NCBI GenBank assembly: GCA_020056225.1
Contig: JAGVIE010000023.1
Location: forward strand, 62,001-126,000
Length of the DNA stretch: 64,000 nt
Direction: 5' to 3'
DNA from: Bacteroidota bacterium
GTDB taxonomy: Bacteria > Bacteroidota > Ignavibacteria > UBA10030 > SZUA-254
In this document: positions 35,262 through 43,829 of the stretch, in pieces
Position numbering within the stretch: position 1 is the stretch's first letter
Layout: every line of letters begins with the position of its first letter
Position numbers and translations under genes: made by a program
The notes under the pieces: generated by a model
Database searches by the model: none
What the model was told of the DNA's origin: nothing
What the model saw: only the letters and a program-made list of their open reading frames with translations

Positions 35262-36455
35262 TTATTGTTGTTGAACTATTTCTCTTGATCTCGAAAATGA
35301 TGGGGATTGGCTTCTGAGTTTATCAACGGTTTCGATTACTCGATTGATCACATAATCAACTTCTTCTTCTGTTGTGAAGCGACCCAGTCCGAAACGGATT
35401 GCGGAGTGCAGCCGTTCCTGAGGAAGATGCAATGCCTTTAAAACATGAGATGGTTCCGGATCTGCTGTACTGCAAGCTGATCCTATTGATAGAGCAATAT
35501 CTTTCAAGCTCATCATAAGTGCGTTGTCTTCTACACCGAGGAAACTGATATTTAAATTGTTTGGAAGCCGTTCTATTGGATGTCCGTTAAGCTGAACCTT
35601 CTCGATACGAGTTATAAAAGCGTTGTACATCTTATCCCGATATCGTTTAATGCGTTCAGTCTCATCAGCTATCGAAAGTATTGAGATTTCCAGTGCTTTT
35701 GCTAAACCAACGATTCCGGGAACATTTAAAGTTCCTGAGCGAATGCCTCGTTCATGCCCACCGCCATCCATCTGCATAGTTAGTTTTACTTTCGGGTTAG
35801 CACTTCTAACATATAAAACGCCGACACCCTTTGGTCCGTACATTTTATGCGCTGAAAAAGAAAGCAAATCGATATTCATTGAAGTAACGTCGATAGGAAT
35901 TTTGCCAACTGCCTGTGTGGCATCTGAATGGAAGAATACGCCTTTTGTATGGCAAATATTACCTATATCTGCAATATTTTGTATCGTACCGATTTCGTTA
36001 TTCGCCGCCATGATAGAAACCAGTATCGTTTTCGGTGTGATCGATTCGCTTAGCTTATCGAGGTTGATCTGTCCGAATTGGTCCACACCCAAATACGTAA
36101 TTCTGATACCAAGTTTTTCTAATTTTTTGCATGTATCTAACACCGACCTATGTTCTGTCGCGGCAGTGATGATATGATCACCATTCTGCTTTGATGATTC
36201 AACAACGCCTTTAATAGATAAGTTATTCGATTCGGTAGCTCCGCTTGTGAAAATGATTTCACGTGGCTCGGCTCTTATATGTTTAGCAATTGTTCCCCGA
36301 GCGGAAGTAACTGCTTCTTCCGATATCCAACCGAATTGATGCTGGCGGCTTGCCGGGTTGCCAAACTTATCCGAAAAGAATGGCATCATTGCATCCAGCA
36401 CTCGCGGATCGACAGGAGTAGTAGCGTGATAATCCATGTAAATCGGTAGTTTCAT
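35262..36455 (-). CDS. IscS/NifS-type cysteine desulfurase (group I)
   Basis: 397 residues from the ATG at 36455. Opens with MKLPIYMDYHATTPVDPRVLDAM, pyridoxal phosphate Lys in LLSFSAHKMYGPKG, and the mobile-loop Cys in SIGSACSTADPEPSHVL, which defines group I. Its ATG shares one base with the TGA of rrf2 (TGATG), so expression is probably coupled. It provides sulfur for Fe-S clusters or tRNA thiolation, in addition to SufS later in the same operon. Confidence 0.93.
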   Translation of the reverse strand: MKLPIYMDYHATTPVDPRVLDAMMPFFSDKFGNPASRQHQFGWISEEAVTSARGTIAKHIRAEPREIIFTSGATESNNLSIKGVVESSKQNGDHIITAATEHRSVLDTCKKLEKLGIRITYLGVDQFGQINLDKLSESITPKTILVSIMAANNEIGTIQNIADIGNICHTKGVFFHSDATQAVGKIPIDVTSMNIDLLSFSAHKMYGPKGVGVLYVRSANPKVKLTMQMDGGGHERGIRSGTLNVPGIVGLAKALEISILSIADETERIKRYRDKMYNAFITRIEKVQLNGHPIERLPNNLNISFLGVEDNALMMSLKDIALSIGSACSTADPEPSHVLKALHLPQERLHSAIRFGLGRFTTEEEVDYVINRVIETVDKLRSQSPSFSRSREIVQQQ

Positions 36456-36862
36456 CAAAACATTTCCATAACAGTCAATTCATCGATAACTTTATTAATG
36501 TTGCTTTGCAATTTCACGAGAGGATTTTTTATCGTACAGGTTGTATGGATACTGCAGTTCTCAGGTGTTTCAGATTCACATTGTACTATAGTGACTGACG
36601 GCTTGCCTTCAATAGCATAGATTATTTCTGAGACTTTCAATTCTACCGGATTGCGAGACAATATGTAACCGCCATTCACTCCTTGATATGATTCGATAAT
36701 CCTGTGTTTGGAAAGTTTCTGCATAAGCTTGGCGAGCAGATCGTAGGGCAACTGATATTTATCTGATATTTCTTTTGTAGTGAACAATTGCCCACGACGT
36801 CCGTAAGCCATGTGTTTGATAGCGATCAGGGCGTATTCAATTTTTTTTGATAATTGGAACAT
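36455..36862 (-). CDS. Rrf2-family Fe-S sensing regulator of the SUF operon
   Basis: 135 residues. Winged-helix DNA-binding domain at the N-terminus (MFQLSKKIEYALIAIKHMAYG ... GGYILSRNPVELKVSEIIYAIEG). Three cysteines (CESETPENCSIHTTC) follow at about residues 99-113, the usual cluster-binding positions of IscR/SufR-like proteins. It is the first gene of the operon and presumably represses it when its cluster is present. No operator was identified. Confidence 0.92.
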   Translation of the reverse strand: MFQLSKKIEYALIAIKHMAYGRRGQLFTTKEISDKYQLPYDLLAKLMQKLSKHRIIESYQGVNGGYILSRNPVELKVSEIIYAIEGKPSVTIVQCESETPENCSIHTTCTIKNPLVKLQSNINKVIDELTVMEMF

Positions 36863-36908
36863 TTTTATGTTGAAATATAAGTACGACTAACTAAGTCCGA
36901 TTTCAATG

Positions 36909-36935
36909 CAAAAAAAGATTCCGTTGCCGGAATCT
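36909..36935 (-). terminator. Rho-independent terminator upstream of rrf2
   Basis: AGATTCCG (36916-36923) pairs with CGGAATCT (36928-36935) over TTGC and is followed on the minus strand by a T-run. It should end the transcript of the small zinc-ribbon gene just upstream, separating it from the SUF operon. Confidence 0.78.
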
Positions 36936-36958
36936 CGTGACGTTAAATTCTTCGATTA

Positions 36959-37156
36959 TCAGTTGACACTAATCTTGACCCTGCGATTCTCTGTCGTGGG
37001 TCCATGAAGACTTACTTCAACTTTATCAAGGTCAATGTGTACAACTTCTTCGCAGTATGCACAAATTTTTGTAACCTGCCGATCAAAATTAATTGGGTTT
37101 CCACAACAAGGGCAACTTGTAATAACCAAGCCAATCACCTTTGCTTTTTGTTTCAC
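36959..37156 (-). CDS. Small zinc-ribbon protein
   Basis: 65 residues if started at the GTG at 37156 (MKQKAKVIGLVITSC); a TTG six codons earlier is the other option. Two knuckles, CPCCGNPI and CAYCEEV, form a zinc ribbon of the kind found in small transcription or RNA-binding proteins. A strong terminator follows its stop, which supports a real transcript. Function unknown. Confidence 0.6.
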   Translation of the reverse strand: MKQKAKVIGLVITSCPCCGNPINFDRQVTKICAYCEEVVHIDLDKVEVSLHGPTTENRRVKISVN

Positions 37157-37330
37157 TATGCTAATACCTTTCAAAATGTACTAAATTTGAATAATTTTCG
37201 GGGATTTGAGTTTTTGCATTTATAATATAAACAAAAAATTTAGAAAAACAATCCCCGTGGGAATTAAAATTTTTTAAAGTATGTTAACTCACATTAGACT
37301 CTACTTTTAAACGGTTGGTTTACTTGAAAG

Positions 37331-37358
37331 TTACAAATTCCGTATGGCATCCTATAAT
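37331..37358 (+). promoter_or_regulatory. Possible sigma70-type promoter for bshA
   Basis: TTACAA (37331-37336), a 16-base spacer and TATAAT (37353-37358) lie 47 bases before the bshA start, in AT-rich DNA. The -10 is perfect and the -35 is weak. No other candidate was clearer. Confidence 0.4.
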
Positions 37359-37404
37359 ATCTTGCCATTCGCTAGTTTTATAGTTAACTTTGGTACGGAG
37401 TACG

Positions 37405-38526
37405 ATGAATATAGGAATAGCTTGTTATCCCACATATGGTGGCAGTGGTGTTGTTGCTGCCGAATTAGGTAAGGCGTTGGCTGAACGAGGCCATCGTATT
37501 CACTTTATCAGTTATGCAATGCCTTTCCGGCTTGATAGTTTTAGCGATAATATCGTCTATCATGAAGTCGAGATTTCTAACTATCCCTTATTCGATTATC
37601 CTCTCTACACACCTGCACTTGCGAGTAAAATTGTCGAGGTTGCCCAGTTCGAAAAACTTGATATCATTCATGCCCATTATGCGATTCCACATGCAATTAG
37701 TGCCTATCTGGCAAAACAAATTATAGGGAAAAATCAACTAAAAATTGTAACCACTCTTCACGGCACCGATATTACTCTCGTTGGTCTTGAACCGAGCTAC
37801 CTATCTGTAATGAAGTTTAGCATCGAACAGAGCGATGGTGTTACTGCTGTTTCCCGATTCCTTAAAGAAAAGACTCTTATTAATTACAAGATAGAGAAAG
37901 ATATTCAGGTTATTCCTAACTTTGTTGATATCGATAAATATCAACGCGTAGATTCACCTGAGATACACAAGCGTCTTGCATCTCAAGGGGAAAAAATTCT
38001 AATTCATGTCTCCAATTTCAGACCTCTGAAAAGAGTCCATGACGTAATTAAAATATTTCAAATAGTTCGACAGAGAATCCCGTCCAAATTAATCCTTGTC
38101 GGCGATGGTCCAGATCGTTCGAGTTGCGAACAGCTTGCGCGCGATTTGAAAGTATTTGATGATGTCAAATTCCTTGGGAAACAGATTGAACTTGTTCCTC
38201 TTCTTTCTACCGCAAATCTTTTTCTGATTCCAAGTCAGTCCGAAAGTTTCGGACTTTCAGCACTGGAAGCGATGGCATGTGAATTACCCGTCATAGCTTC
38301 GAGCGTCGGCGGCTTACCCGAACTTATTGTGCACGGAGAAACAGGATATATTGCGGAGATTGGTGATATTGAGCGCATGGCTAAATATACCGTTGACCTA
38401 TTGACGAATGAAACTAAATATAAAATCTTTGCTGCTTCATGCAGGAAGCGGGCTGTGGAGGAATTCAATAAAAACAAAATCGTTGATATGTACGAGGAAC
38501 ATTACAATCGTGTTCTTGCTAAATGA
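37405..38526 (+). CDS. bshA: BshA N-acetylglucosaminyl-malate synthase (bacillithiol pathway)
   Basis: 373 residues from the ATG at 37405, with GGAG seven bases upstream. The N-terminus MNIGIACYPTYGGSGVVAAELGKALAERGH is diagnostic for BshA within the GT4 glycosyltransferases, and the C-terminal donor site QSESFGLSALEAMACELPVIAS is complete. It joins UDP-GlcNAc and L-malate in the first step of bacillithiol synthesis. The remaining bsh genes are not in this window. Confidence 0.93.
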   Translation: MNIGIACYPTYGGSGVVAAELGKALAERGHRIHFISYAMPFRLDSFSDNIVYHEVEISNYPLFDYPLYTPALASKIVEVAQFEKLDIIHAHYAIPHAISAYLAKQIIGKNQLKIVTTLHGTDITLVGLEPSYLSVMKFSIEQSDGVTAVSRFLKEKTLINYKIEKDIQVIPNFVDIDKYQRVDSPEIHKRLASQGEKILIHVSNFRPLKRVHDVIKIFQIVRQRIPSKLILVGDGPDRSSCEQLARDLKVFDDVKFLGKQIELVPLLSTANLFLIPSQSESFGLSALEAMACELPVIASSVGGLPELIVHGETGYIAEIGDIERMAKYTVDLLTNETKYKIFAASCRKRAVEEFNKNKIVDMYEEHYNRVLAK

Positions 38527-38636
38527 TTATGTCCCGTTTATGAATTTTATATCACGTTGTAACGCACTAATAATCATGTCAAAACTATAGACAATAATCT
38601 TTCACCCGGACCGCACAGCATCACCATTATTTTCTT

Positions 38637-39794
38637 ATGAAACCTATTTTCGTCATCGGATTCTATATTTTCTTTTTTGCCCTATACGGATTATTAAACT
38701 ATTATATATTCATCAGGGGTTTTCAGGCTATACCTCACACGGCGCCATACCGTATCCATTATATTATCACTTTTATCGTTGTAGCGCTGTCTTTCTTTTT
38801 AGGCAGGATATTAGAAAACTATTGGTTATCACCTGTTAGTAAAACATTTGTGTGGATAGGTTCCTTCTGGCTGGCATCGATGCTGTATTTTTTTATCGCA
38901 GTTGTATTGCTTGATGCTGGTCGGCTGCTGAATTCTTTCATGCCGGTATTCCCTAAATACATAATTAATAATTATCAGCAGACGAAGCAGATATTGTTAT
39001 TTTCCGTGTTGATTGTAGTTGTTACTTCGCTTATCGCCGGGCATATCAATGCAAGAAATCCTATCATCAAGAAAATAAACCTAGCAGTTTCAAAAAAAGG
39101 GCGCGGCATGCAATCCTTGAATATAGTTACCGCTTCAGATATACATCTTGGTTCGATTATTGGAAAAAGCAGATTTGACGATATAGTCTCCATCATAAAT
39201 AGTTTAAATCCGGATATCGTTCTTCTTCCCGGTGATATAGTCGATGAAGACCTCAATCCGGTCGTCAAAGAAAATTTAGGCGAGAGTCTTAGAAACATTA
39301 AATCGAAGTTTGGTGTTTTCGCGGTAACAGGAAATCATGAATATATCGGCGGTGTGGAAGATGCGGTAGCATATCTTACAGAGAACGGTGTTCGTTTCCT
39401 CAGAGACGAAACTGTCCTGCTCAACCACACTGCTTATCTTGTGGGTCGGGAGGATCGAAGCATCAACCGATTTGGAAACAAGGATCGAAAAAGTTTAAAA
39501 GAGTTGATATCCGGTGTGGATGAGACTTATCCTATTATCATGATGGATCATCAACCGTTTCAATTGGCAACTGCGAATGAAAATGGTATCGATTTACAAT
39601 TGTCTGGTCACACGCATGGCGGACAGTTATGGCCCCTCAATTTCATAACCGATGCTGTTTACGAATTAAGTTACGGGTATAAGAAAATTGGAGGAACTAA
39701 CATTTATGTTTCGTGCGGAATCGGGACGTGGGGTCCGCCTGTACGATTGGGCAATCGTCCTGAGATAGTAAACATTAGATTGAATTTTGAATAG
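38637..39794 (+). CDS. Membrane-anchored metallophosphoesterase (YkuE/YaeI-like)
   Basis: 385 residues. Four hydrophobic segments in the first 145 residues anchor it in the membrane. The calcineurin-like catalytic domain follows: ASDIHLG, LPGDIVDED, GNHEYIGG, MDHQPFQ and SGHTHGGQLWP, which form the complete two-metal site. Similar proteins act on UDP-2,3-diacylglucosamine or phosphodiester substrates. The substrate here is unknown. Confidence 0.88.
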   Translation: MKPIFVIGFYIFFFALYGLLNYYIFIRGFQAIPHTAPYRIHYIITFIVVALSFFLGRILENYWLSPVSKTFVWIGSFWLASMLYFFIAVVLLDAGRLLNSFMPVFPKYIINNYQQTKQILLFSVLIVVVTSLIAGHINARNPIIKKINLAVSKKGRGMQSLNIVTASDIHLGSIIGKSRFDDIVSIINSLNPDIVLLPGDIVDEDLNPVVKENLGESLRNIKSKFGVFAVTGNHEYIGGVEDAVAYLTENGVRFLRDETVLLNHTAYLVGREDRSINRFGNKDRKSLKELISGVDETYPIIMMDHQPFQLATANENGIDLQLSGHTHGGQLWPLNFITDAVYELSYGYKKIGGTNIYVSCGIGTWGPPVRLGNRPEIVNIRLNFE

Positions 39795-39896
39795 TCTAAG
39801 ATAACCAATTGCGCATAAATCCCTTGCTTTATATGAGAAAAACTTGTATTTTCTTCAAGCGGAATTATTTTACAAACACTTTGCAAAGGAATTGTT

Positions 39897-40001
39897 GTGA
39901 ATAAGAAACAAAAGAATGCGAGTAAAAAACACAGAAAAAACGTCCAAAGAGTTAAAGCGAAACAGAAGATATCAAGGGCAGCGGCGAAAAAACCGCAATA
40001 G
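39897..40001 (+). CDS. 34-residue very basic protein
   Basis: A GTG start at 39897 is preceded by AAAGGA with six-base spacing. The product MNKKQKNASKKHRKNVQRVK... is about half Lys, Arg and Gln, with no acidic residue visible. It stops at TAG (40001), and a strong rho-independent terminator starts six bases later, so it has all the signals of a single-gene unit. It resembles tiny basic ribosome-associated proteins in composition; I cannot name the family. It is too short for routine gene prediction. Confidence 0.6.
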   Translation: MNKKQKNASKKHRKNVQRVKAKQKISRAAAKKPQ

Positions 40002-40006
40002 ATTCT

Positions 40007-40036
40007 AAGGGTATCCTGAGTGATACCCTTTTTTTT
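40007..40036 (+). terminator. Rho-independent terminator after the small basic gene
   Basis: AAGGGTATC (40007-40015) pairs with GATACCCTT (40022-40030) and continues into a run of eight T. A near-ideal bacterial terminator. Confidence 0.9.
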
Positions 40037-40073
40037 CTCTCACGATAAATATTGATAATCGATAGTAGGTATT

Positions 40074-40907
40074 GTGACATCGATATATAAATTTGGTGCT
40101 GTAGAGTACGATCTGAAGTCTCGAACTCATATTATGGGAGTTCTAAACGTCACACCGGATTCATTTTCAGATGGTGGGAAGTTTTATGATACCCATTCAG
40201 CCGTGGATAGAGGACTTGAGATGATAGAACAGGGAGCCGATTTTATTGATGTAGGTGGAGAATCTACACGTCCGGGCGCGGAATCCGTACCTGCATCGGA
40301 AGAGTTGAAAAGGGTTTTACCTGTAATCGAAAGACTTGTCAACAGCACGAAAACACCGATCTCAATCGACACTTATAAATCAGTCGTAGCAGAGCGAGCG
40401 CTCGGAGCAGGCGCTGTGATTGTAAATGATATCTCCGGCTCGCATATGGACCCACGTATTTCGGAAGTAGCAGCTTCATACAATGCTTCTGTTATCCTCA
40501 TGCACATAAAAGGAATTCCAAGAACAATGCAAGCGGATCCTGTGTATGATAATCTGATCGAAGAAATTTGTTCATACATATATGAAGGCATCCGAGTTGC
40601 AAAGAGCAACGGTATAAAACAAATCATAATCGATCCGGGAATTGGTTTTGGCAAGACAGTAGAACATAATTTACAAATTCTCAAAAACCTTCGAATGTTC
40701 GAGAAATTTGAATATCCAATTATGATCGGTCCTTCCCGAAAATCATTTATCGGGAAAATATTGGATCTACCGATCAATCAAAGATTGGAAGGTACTGCCG
40801 CTGCCTCTGCTGTTGCCATTATGAATGGTACCAATATACTCCGTGTTCATGATGTGAAAGAAATAAAACGTGTTTCACAAATCGTAGATGCTATCGCCCA
40901 TGCTTAA
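40074..40907 (+). CDS. folP: Dihydropteroate synthase
   Basis: 277 residues with a GTG start at 40074. Signatures: IMGVLNVTPDSFSDGGKF near residues 20-37, DVGGESTRPGAE, PISIDTYKS and ILRVHDVKE. It condenses 4-aminobenzoate with dihydropterin diphosphate in folate synthesis. cdaA follows after 37 bases, so the two may be co-transcribed, as in many bacteria with folP-cdaA linkage. Confidence 0.95.
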   Translation: MTSIYKFGAVEYDLKSRTHIMGVLNVTPDSFSDGGKFYDTHSAVDRGLEMIEQGADFIDVGGESTRPGAESVPASEELKRVLPVIERLVNSTKTPISIDTYKSVVAERALGAGAVIVNDISGSHMDPRISEVAASYNASVILMHIKGIPRTMQADPVYDNLIEEICSYIYEGIRVAKSNGIKQIIIDPGIGFGKTVEHNLQILKNLRMFEKFEYPIMIGPSRKSFIGKILDLPINQRLEGTAAASAVAIMNGTNILRVHDVKEIKRVSQIVDAIAHA

Positions 40908-40944
40908 CTTTTATCATGTCGTATTGCTGTATTTGATCTGATTT

Positions 40945-41760
40945 ATGGAACTCTTCAAAATAGGATTCCTTACGGTCACTATCGTGGATATCTTCGATAT
41001 CCTTCTTGTATCGTTCATCTTTTACAGATTGTATCTAGTTATACGAGGAACGGTAGCCGCTCAGATATTTGTCGGGCTTCTTCTGATACTTGCATTTTCT
41101 TTCATCGCCGAAGCCACAAACCTGAAAGCGATGAACTGGATATTGAGAACGCTTACCGATATCTGGGTGATTGCGTTCATCATTCTATTCCAACCGGAAC
41201 TGAGAAGATTATTAGTGCTTCTCGGTCGAACGAGAATAATACGATCTTTTTTTAAGATTGATGTAGAAGAATCAATCGAAGAAATTATCAGTGCGGCATC
41301 CGAATTAGCGCGGAAACATCACGGCATGCTTGTAGTGATAGTTCGTTCGACAACCCTCAGAACGTTCGTTGATACCGGAACACCTTTGCAGGCAAGAATA
41401 AGCAAAGCGCTCCTTGTCTCTATATTCAATCCGCGCTCACCACTACACGATGGTGCCGTAATAGTACATGACAGAATAATTGAAGCGGCGCGCGTTACAC
41501 TGCCGCTTTCGCAAACTTCAAATATCGGTGACACAGTACTTGGTATGCGGCATCGGGCGGCATTAGGTATTTCGGAACAAGCGGATGTGGTTGCTATTAT
41601 GGTTTCAGAAGAAACCGGTAAGATATCGATAGCCGATAATGGTATTCTTGTGCGTGGACTGACGATCCAGGAATTGCGGCACGAACTTTATACTCGTCTC
41701 TCTATCATGCCGGGTAAATCAGCTAAATCGGAGATGAGATTCTTGAAAGTACATAATTAA
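40945..41760 (+). CDS. cdaA: Diadenylate cyclase CdaA (c-di-AMP synthase)
   Basis: 271 residues. Three membrane helices at the N-terminus (about 10-32, 38-58, 72-85). The DAC domain has the two catalytic motifs: SPLHDGAVIVHD with D169-G170-A171, and GMRHRAALG with R202-H203-R204. It makes c-di-AMP from two ATP. The NrnA-type phosphoesterase at 11211-12203 is a possible partner in its breakdown. pcm starts 4 bases after its stop. Confidence 0.95.
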   Translation: MELFKIGFLTVTIVDIFDILLVSFIFYRLYLVIRGTVAAQIFVGLLLILAFSFIAEATNLKAMNWILRTLTDIWVIAFIILFQPELRRLLVLLGRTRIIRSFFKIDVEESIEEIISAASELARKHHGMLVVIVRSTTLRTFVDTGTPLQARISKALLVSIFNPRSPLHDGAVIVHDRIIEAARVTLPLSQTSNIGDTVLGMRHRAALGISEQADVVAIMVSEETGKISIADNGILVRGLTIQELRHELYTRLSIMPGKSAKSEMRFLKVHN

Positions 41761-41764
41761 CAAA

Positions 41765-42427
41765 ATGATAATTAATTCAAAACGAAAATCCGCCCCCCGC
41801 TTTAATTTCGAGCGCGATGAGATGATAGAACTCATCCGGCAAAGGGGCATAAGTGATGAGCGATTGTTGAAGGCGATGTCTCTTGTCGATAGAAGGGGTT
41901 TCGTTCAGCAAGCATTACTGAATCGCGCTTACGATGATTGTGCATTGCCCATCGGTCATTCGCAAACAATCTCACAGCCGTACACAGTCGCTTTTATGAC
42001 AGAAATGTTAGCAGTGAAGCCTGGTGATAAAGTACTCGAGATCGGAACCGGCTCAGGTTATCAAGCAGCGATACTTGCTGAAATGGGTGCCCGCGTTTAC
42101 ACGGTTGAACGTAATATGGATTTGCTGAATGTGTCAAGAAAACGTTTCGAATCGCTTGGTTACCAGATCGTGTCTAAATGTGGCGACGGAACAATAGGAT
42201 GGAAGGATTTTGCACCATACGACAGTATCATCGTCACAGCAGGTGCTCCTGAAACTCCCCAACCACTTCTCGACCAACTGAAGGACGGTGGAATATTAGT
42301 AATTCCCATTGGTGACATGGATATTCAAAACATCCACATTATCCGTCGTATTAAAAATGAATTCGAAACCAAAGAAGCTCACGGTTTCAAATTTGTTCCG
42401 CTCATTGGCAAAAAGGGATGGAAATGA
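41765..42427 (+). CDS. pcm: Protein-L-isoaspartate O-methyltransferase
   Basis: 220 residues. Motifs: ALPIGHSQTISQPYTVAFMTE (substrate-binding), VLEIGTGSGYQAAILAEMG (S-adenosylmethionine site) and GGILVIPIGD. It repairs isoaspartyl residues in aged proteins. It starts 4 bases after cdaA and is followed by miaA; the three genes form an operon. Confidence 0.95.
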   Translation: MIINSKRKSAPRFNFERDEMIELIRQRGISDERLLKAMSLVDRRGFVQQALLNRAYDDCALPIGHSQTISQPYTVAFMTEMLAVKPGDKVLEIGTGSGYQAAILAEMGARVYTVERNMDLLNVSRKRFESLGYQIVSKCGDGTIGWKDFAPYDSIIVTAGAPETPQPLLDQLKDGGILVIPIGDMDIQNIHIIRRIKNEFETKEAHGFKFVPLIGKKGWK

Positions 42428-42440
42428 AAATATATATTCG

Positions 42441-43400
42441 ATGGTCGCATTAAATATCAGACAGCAAATACCTGAATCCGAATCTCCCAAAGTGCTTGTC
42501 CTTGTCGGTCCTACTGCATCAGGAAAAACTCCGCTATCTTTGCTTATAGCCGAACGCCTCAATGCAGAAATAATCTCAGCCGATTCGCGCCAGATTTATA
42601 AACTGATGGATATCGGAACGGCAAAACCGAATAATGAGGATCGTCAAAAGATCAAACATTATTTTGTCGATGAATTACTTCCTGATCAGGAATTTAATGC
42701 CGCGGAATTCGGAAAGCAAGGTCGTCTTATCATCGATGATATTCTACTGCGTAAGAAAGTTCCAATGGTTGTTGGCGGTTCAGGTTTGTACGTCCGATCT
42801 CTGATCGATGGATTCTTCGAAGGGTCACCTCCAGACTCCGAGATACGAAAGCATTTATATGATCGTTTGAATCGGGAGGGAGCGGAGAAACTCCTGGAGG
42901 AATTAAGAGTTGTCGATCCGGAAGCCGCTTCGAAAATGCTTCCAACAAATACGAGGAGGATTGTCAGGGCGCTGGAAGTGTACTCATTAACAGGGGTTCC
43001 CATCTCACAACTTCAGAAGTCGAAAATTGAAATCAGTTTCATGCCTGTTTTTGCGGGCATCAGTTGGAAGAGAAATATTTTATATGATCGGATTAATAGG
43101 CGTGTAGACATGATGATTGAATACGGCCTTCTCGAAGAAGTACAACGATTGAAGGAGTTAGGTTACCCGCCTGCATTGAACGCTCTCCAGACAGTCGGAT
43201 ATAAAGAAGTTTTTGAATATTTTGACGGAAAGATAGATTATAAGAAGATGATCGAATCGATCAAACAAAATTCCAGAAGGTATGCGAAGCGGCAGTTAAC
43301 ATGGTTTCGACATGATAAAAGAATAAAATGGTTTGATGCCCTCAGCGAAGAAGATTTCGTGGATGTTGCTTCGGAGGTAACAAAATATTATGTTTCGTAA
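42441..43400 (+). CDS. miaA: tRNA dimethylallyltransferase
   Basis: 319 residues from the ATG at 42441 (MVALNIRQQIPESESPK). A longer frame would overlap pcm by over 100 bases and is not supported. P-loop GPTASGKTPLS, then SADSRQIYKLMDIGTAKP, VGGSGLYVRSLIDG and QTVGYKEVFEY. It adds the isopentenyl group to A37 of tRNAs reading UNN codons. It ends at the edge of a tRNA-like remnant. Confidence 0.95.
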   Translation: MVALNIRQQIPESESPKVLVLVGPTASGKTPLSLLIAERLNAEIISADSRQIYKLMDIGTAKPNNEDRQKIKHYFVDELLPDQEFNAAEFGKQGRLIIDDILLRKKVPMVVGGSGLYVRSLIDGFFEGSPPDSEIRKHLYDRLNREGAEKLLEELRVVDPEAASKMLPTNTRRIVRALEVYSLTGVPISQLQKSKIEISFMPVFAGISWKRNILYDRINRRVDMMIEYGLLEEVQRLKELGYPPALNALQTVGYKEVFEYFDGKIDYKKMIESIKQNSRRYAKRQLTWFRHDKRIKWFDALSEEDFVDVASEVTKYYVS

Positions 43401-43442
43401 GTCGGGGCCGACCTTGGCGCCAAAGGCGCCACGCTCTAGCCG
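43401..43442 (-). pseudogene. Degenerate tRNA-Pro-like fragment
   Basis: This stretch shares blocks with the tRNA-Pro gene at 43702-43776 in the same order: GTCGGGGC, CGACC, TTGG and CGCTCTAGCCG. The parts between are deleted or replaced by a perfect hairpin (TGGCGCC-TTT-GGCGCCA on the minus strand). It lies directly after the miaA stop, and its edge contains the stop codon of the GIY-YIG gene. It looks like a partial tRNA copy left by an integration or duplication event. Confidence 0.45.
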
Positions 43443-43681
43443 TTGTCTAGATCAATAAGGAAACGATTTATTCCACGTTTCTTAATTTTAGATTCGAACT
43501 GGATGGCAAGTGAACGAGTAGGAAATGTATTATGAAAAATCAGGCGCCACGGTTTGCCGTGCCGGGTAGAAAGAGATTTGCCGTTGTTATGTTCAATGAG
43601 GCGTTTCGATAAATCCTGAGTTTGCCCGACATAATAACGATCAGTAATCAAACTCTGAATGATGTATACAGTGAAGGACAT
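43436..43681 (-). CDS. Small GIY-YIG nuclease-domain protein
   Basis: 81 residues from the ATG at 43681 (MSFTVYIIQSLITDRYYVGQ). The frame continues upstream into the tRNA, which is not coding. The GIY-YIG core is TVYIIQS...RYYVGQTQDLSKRLIEHNNG, with Arg28 in the KRLIEH helix and a Glu in FESKIKKR. Such short single-domain proteins (UPF0213-like) are common beside tRNA genes in Bacteroidota. Target unknown. It is enclosed by tRNA-Pro upstream and a tRNA-like remnant downstream. Confidence 0.85.
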   Translation of the reverse strand: MSFTVYIIQSLITDRYYVGQTQDLSKRLIEHNNGKSLSTRHGKPWRLIFHNTFPTRSLAIQFESKIKKRGINRFLIDLDNG

Positions 43682-43701
43682 AATAGTTGCATGGAAAAGA
43701 G

Positions 43702-43776
43702 TCGGGGCGGGCGGATTTGAACCGCCGACCTCTTGGTCCCGAACCAAGCGCTCTAGCCGGGCTGAGCCACGCCCCG
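43702..43776 (-). tRNA. tRNA-Pro (anticodon CGG)
   Basis: 75 nt on the minus strand. The acceptor stem CGGGGCG pairs with CGCCCCG, the discriminator base is A, and no CCA is encoded. Anticodon arm CTTGG-TTCGGGA-CCAAG gives anticodon CGG. The T-arm reads GGCGG-TTCAAAT-CCGCC. All arms fold well. Confidence 0.95.
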
Positions 43777-43829
43777 AGTATCACGCATCAAATTACGAAT
43801 AAATCACAAAATAAACAAACGGAAAATAA

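Noticed and set aside
42309-42440. Long N-terminal extension of MiaA overlapping pcm
   Set aside because: The overlap of over 100 bases and lack of family similarity argue against it.
43682-43747. N-terminal extension of the GIY-YIG protein (VRDQEVGGSNPPAP)
   Set aside because: This is the tRNA-Pro T-arm and anticodon region read as protein; the real start is the ATG at 43681.
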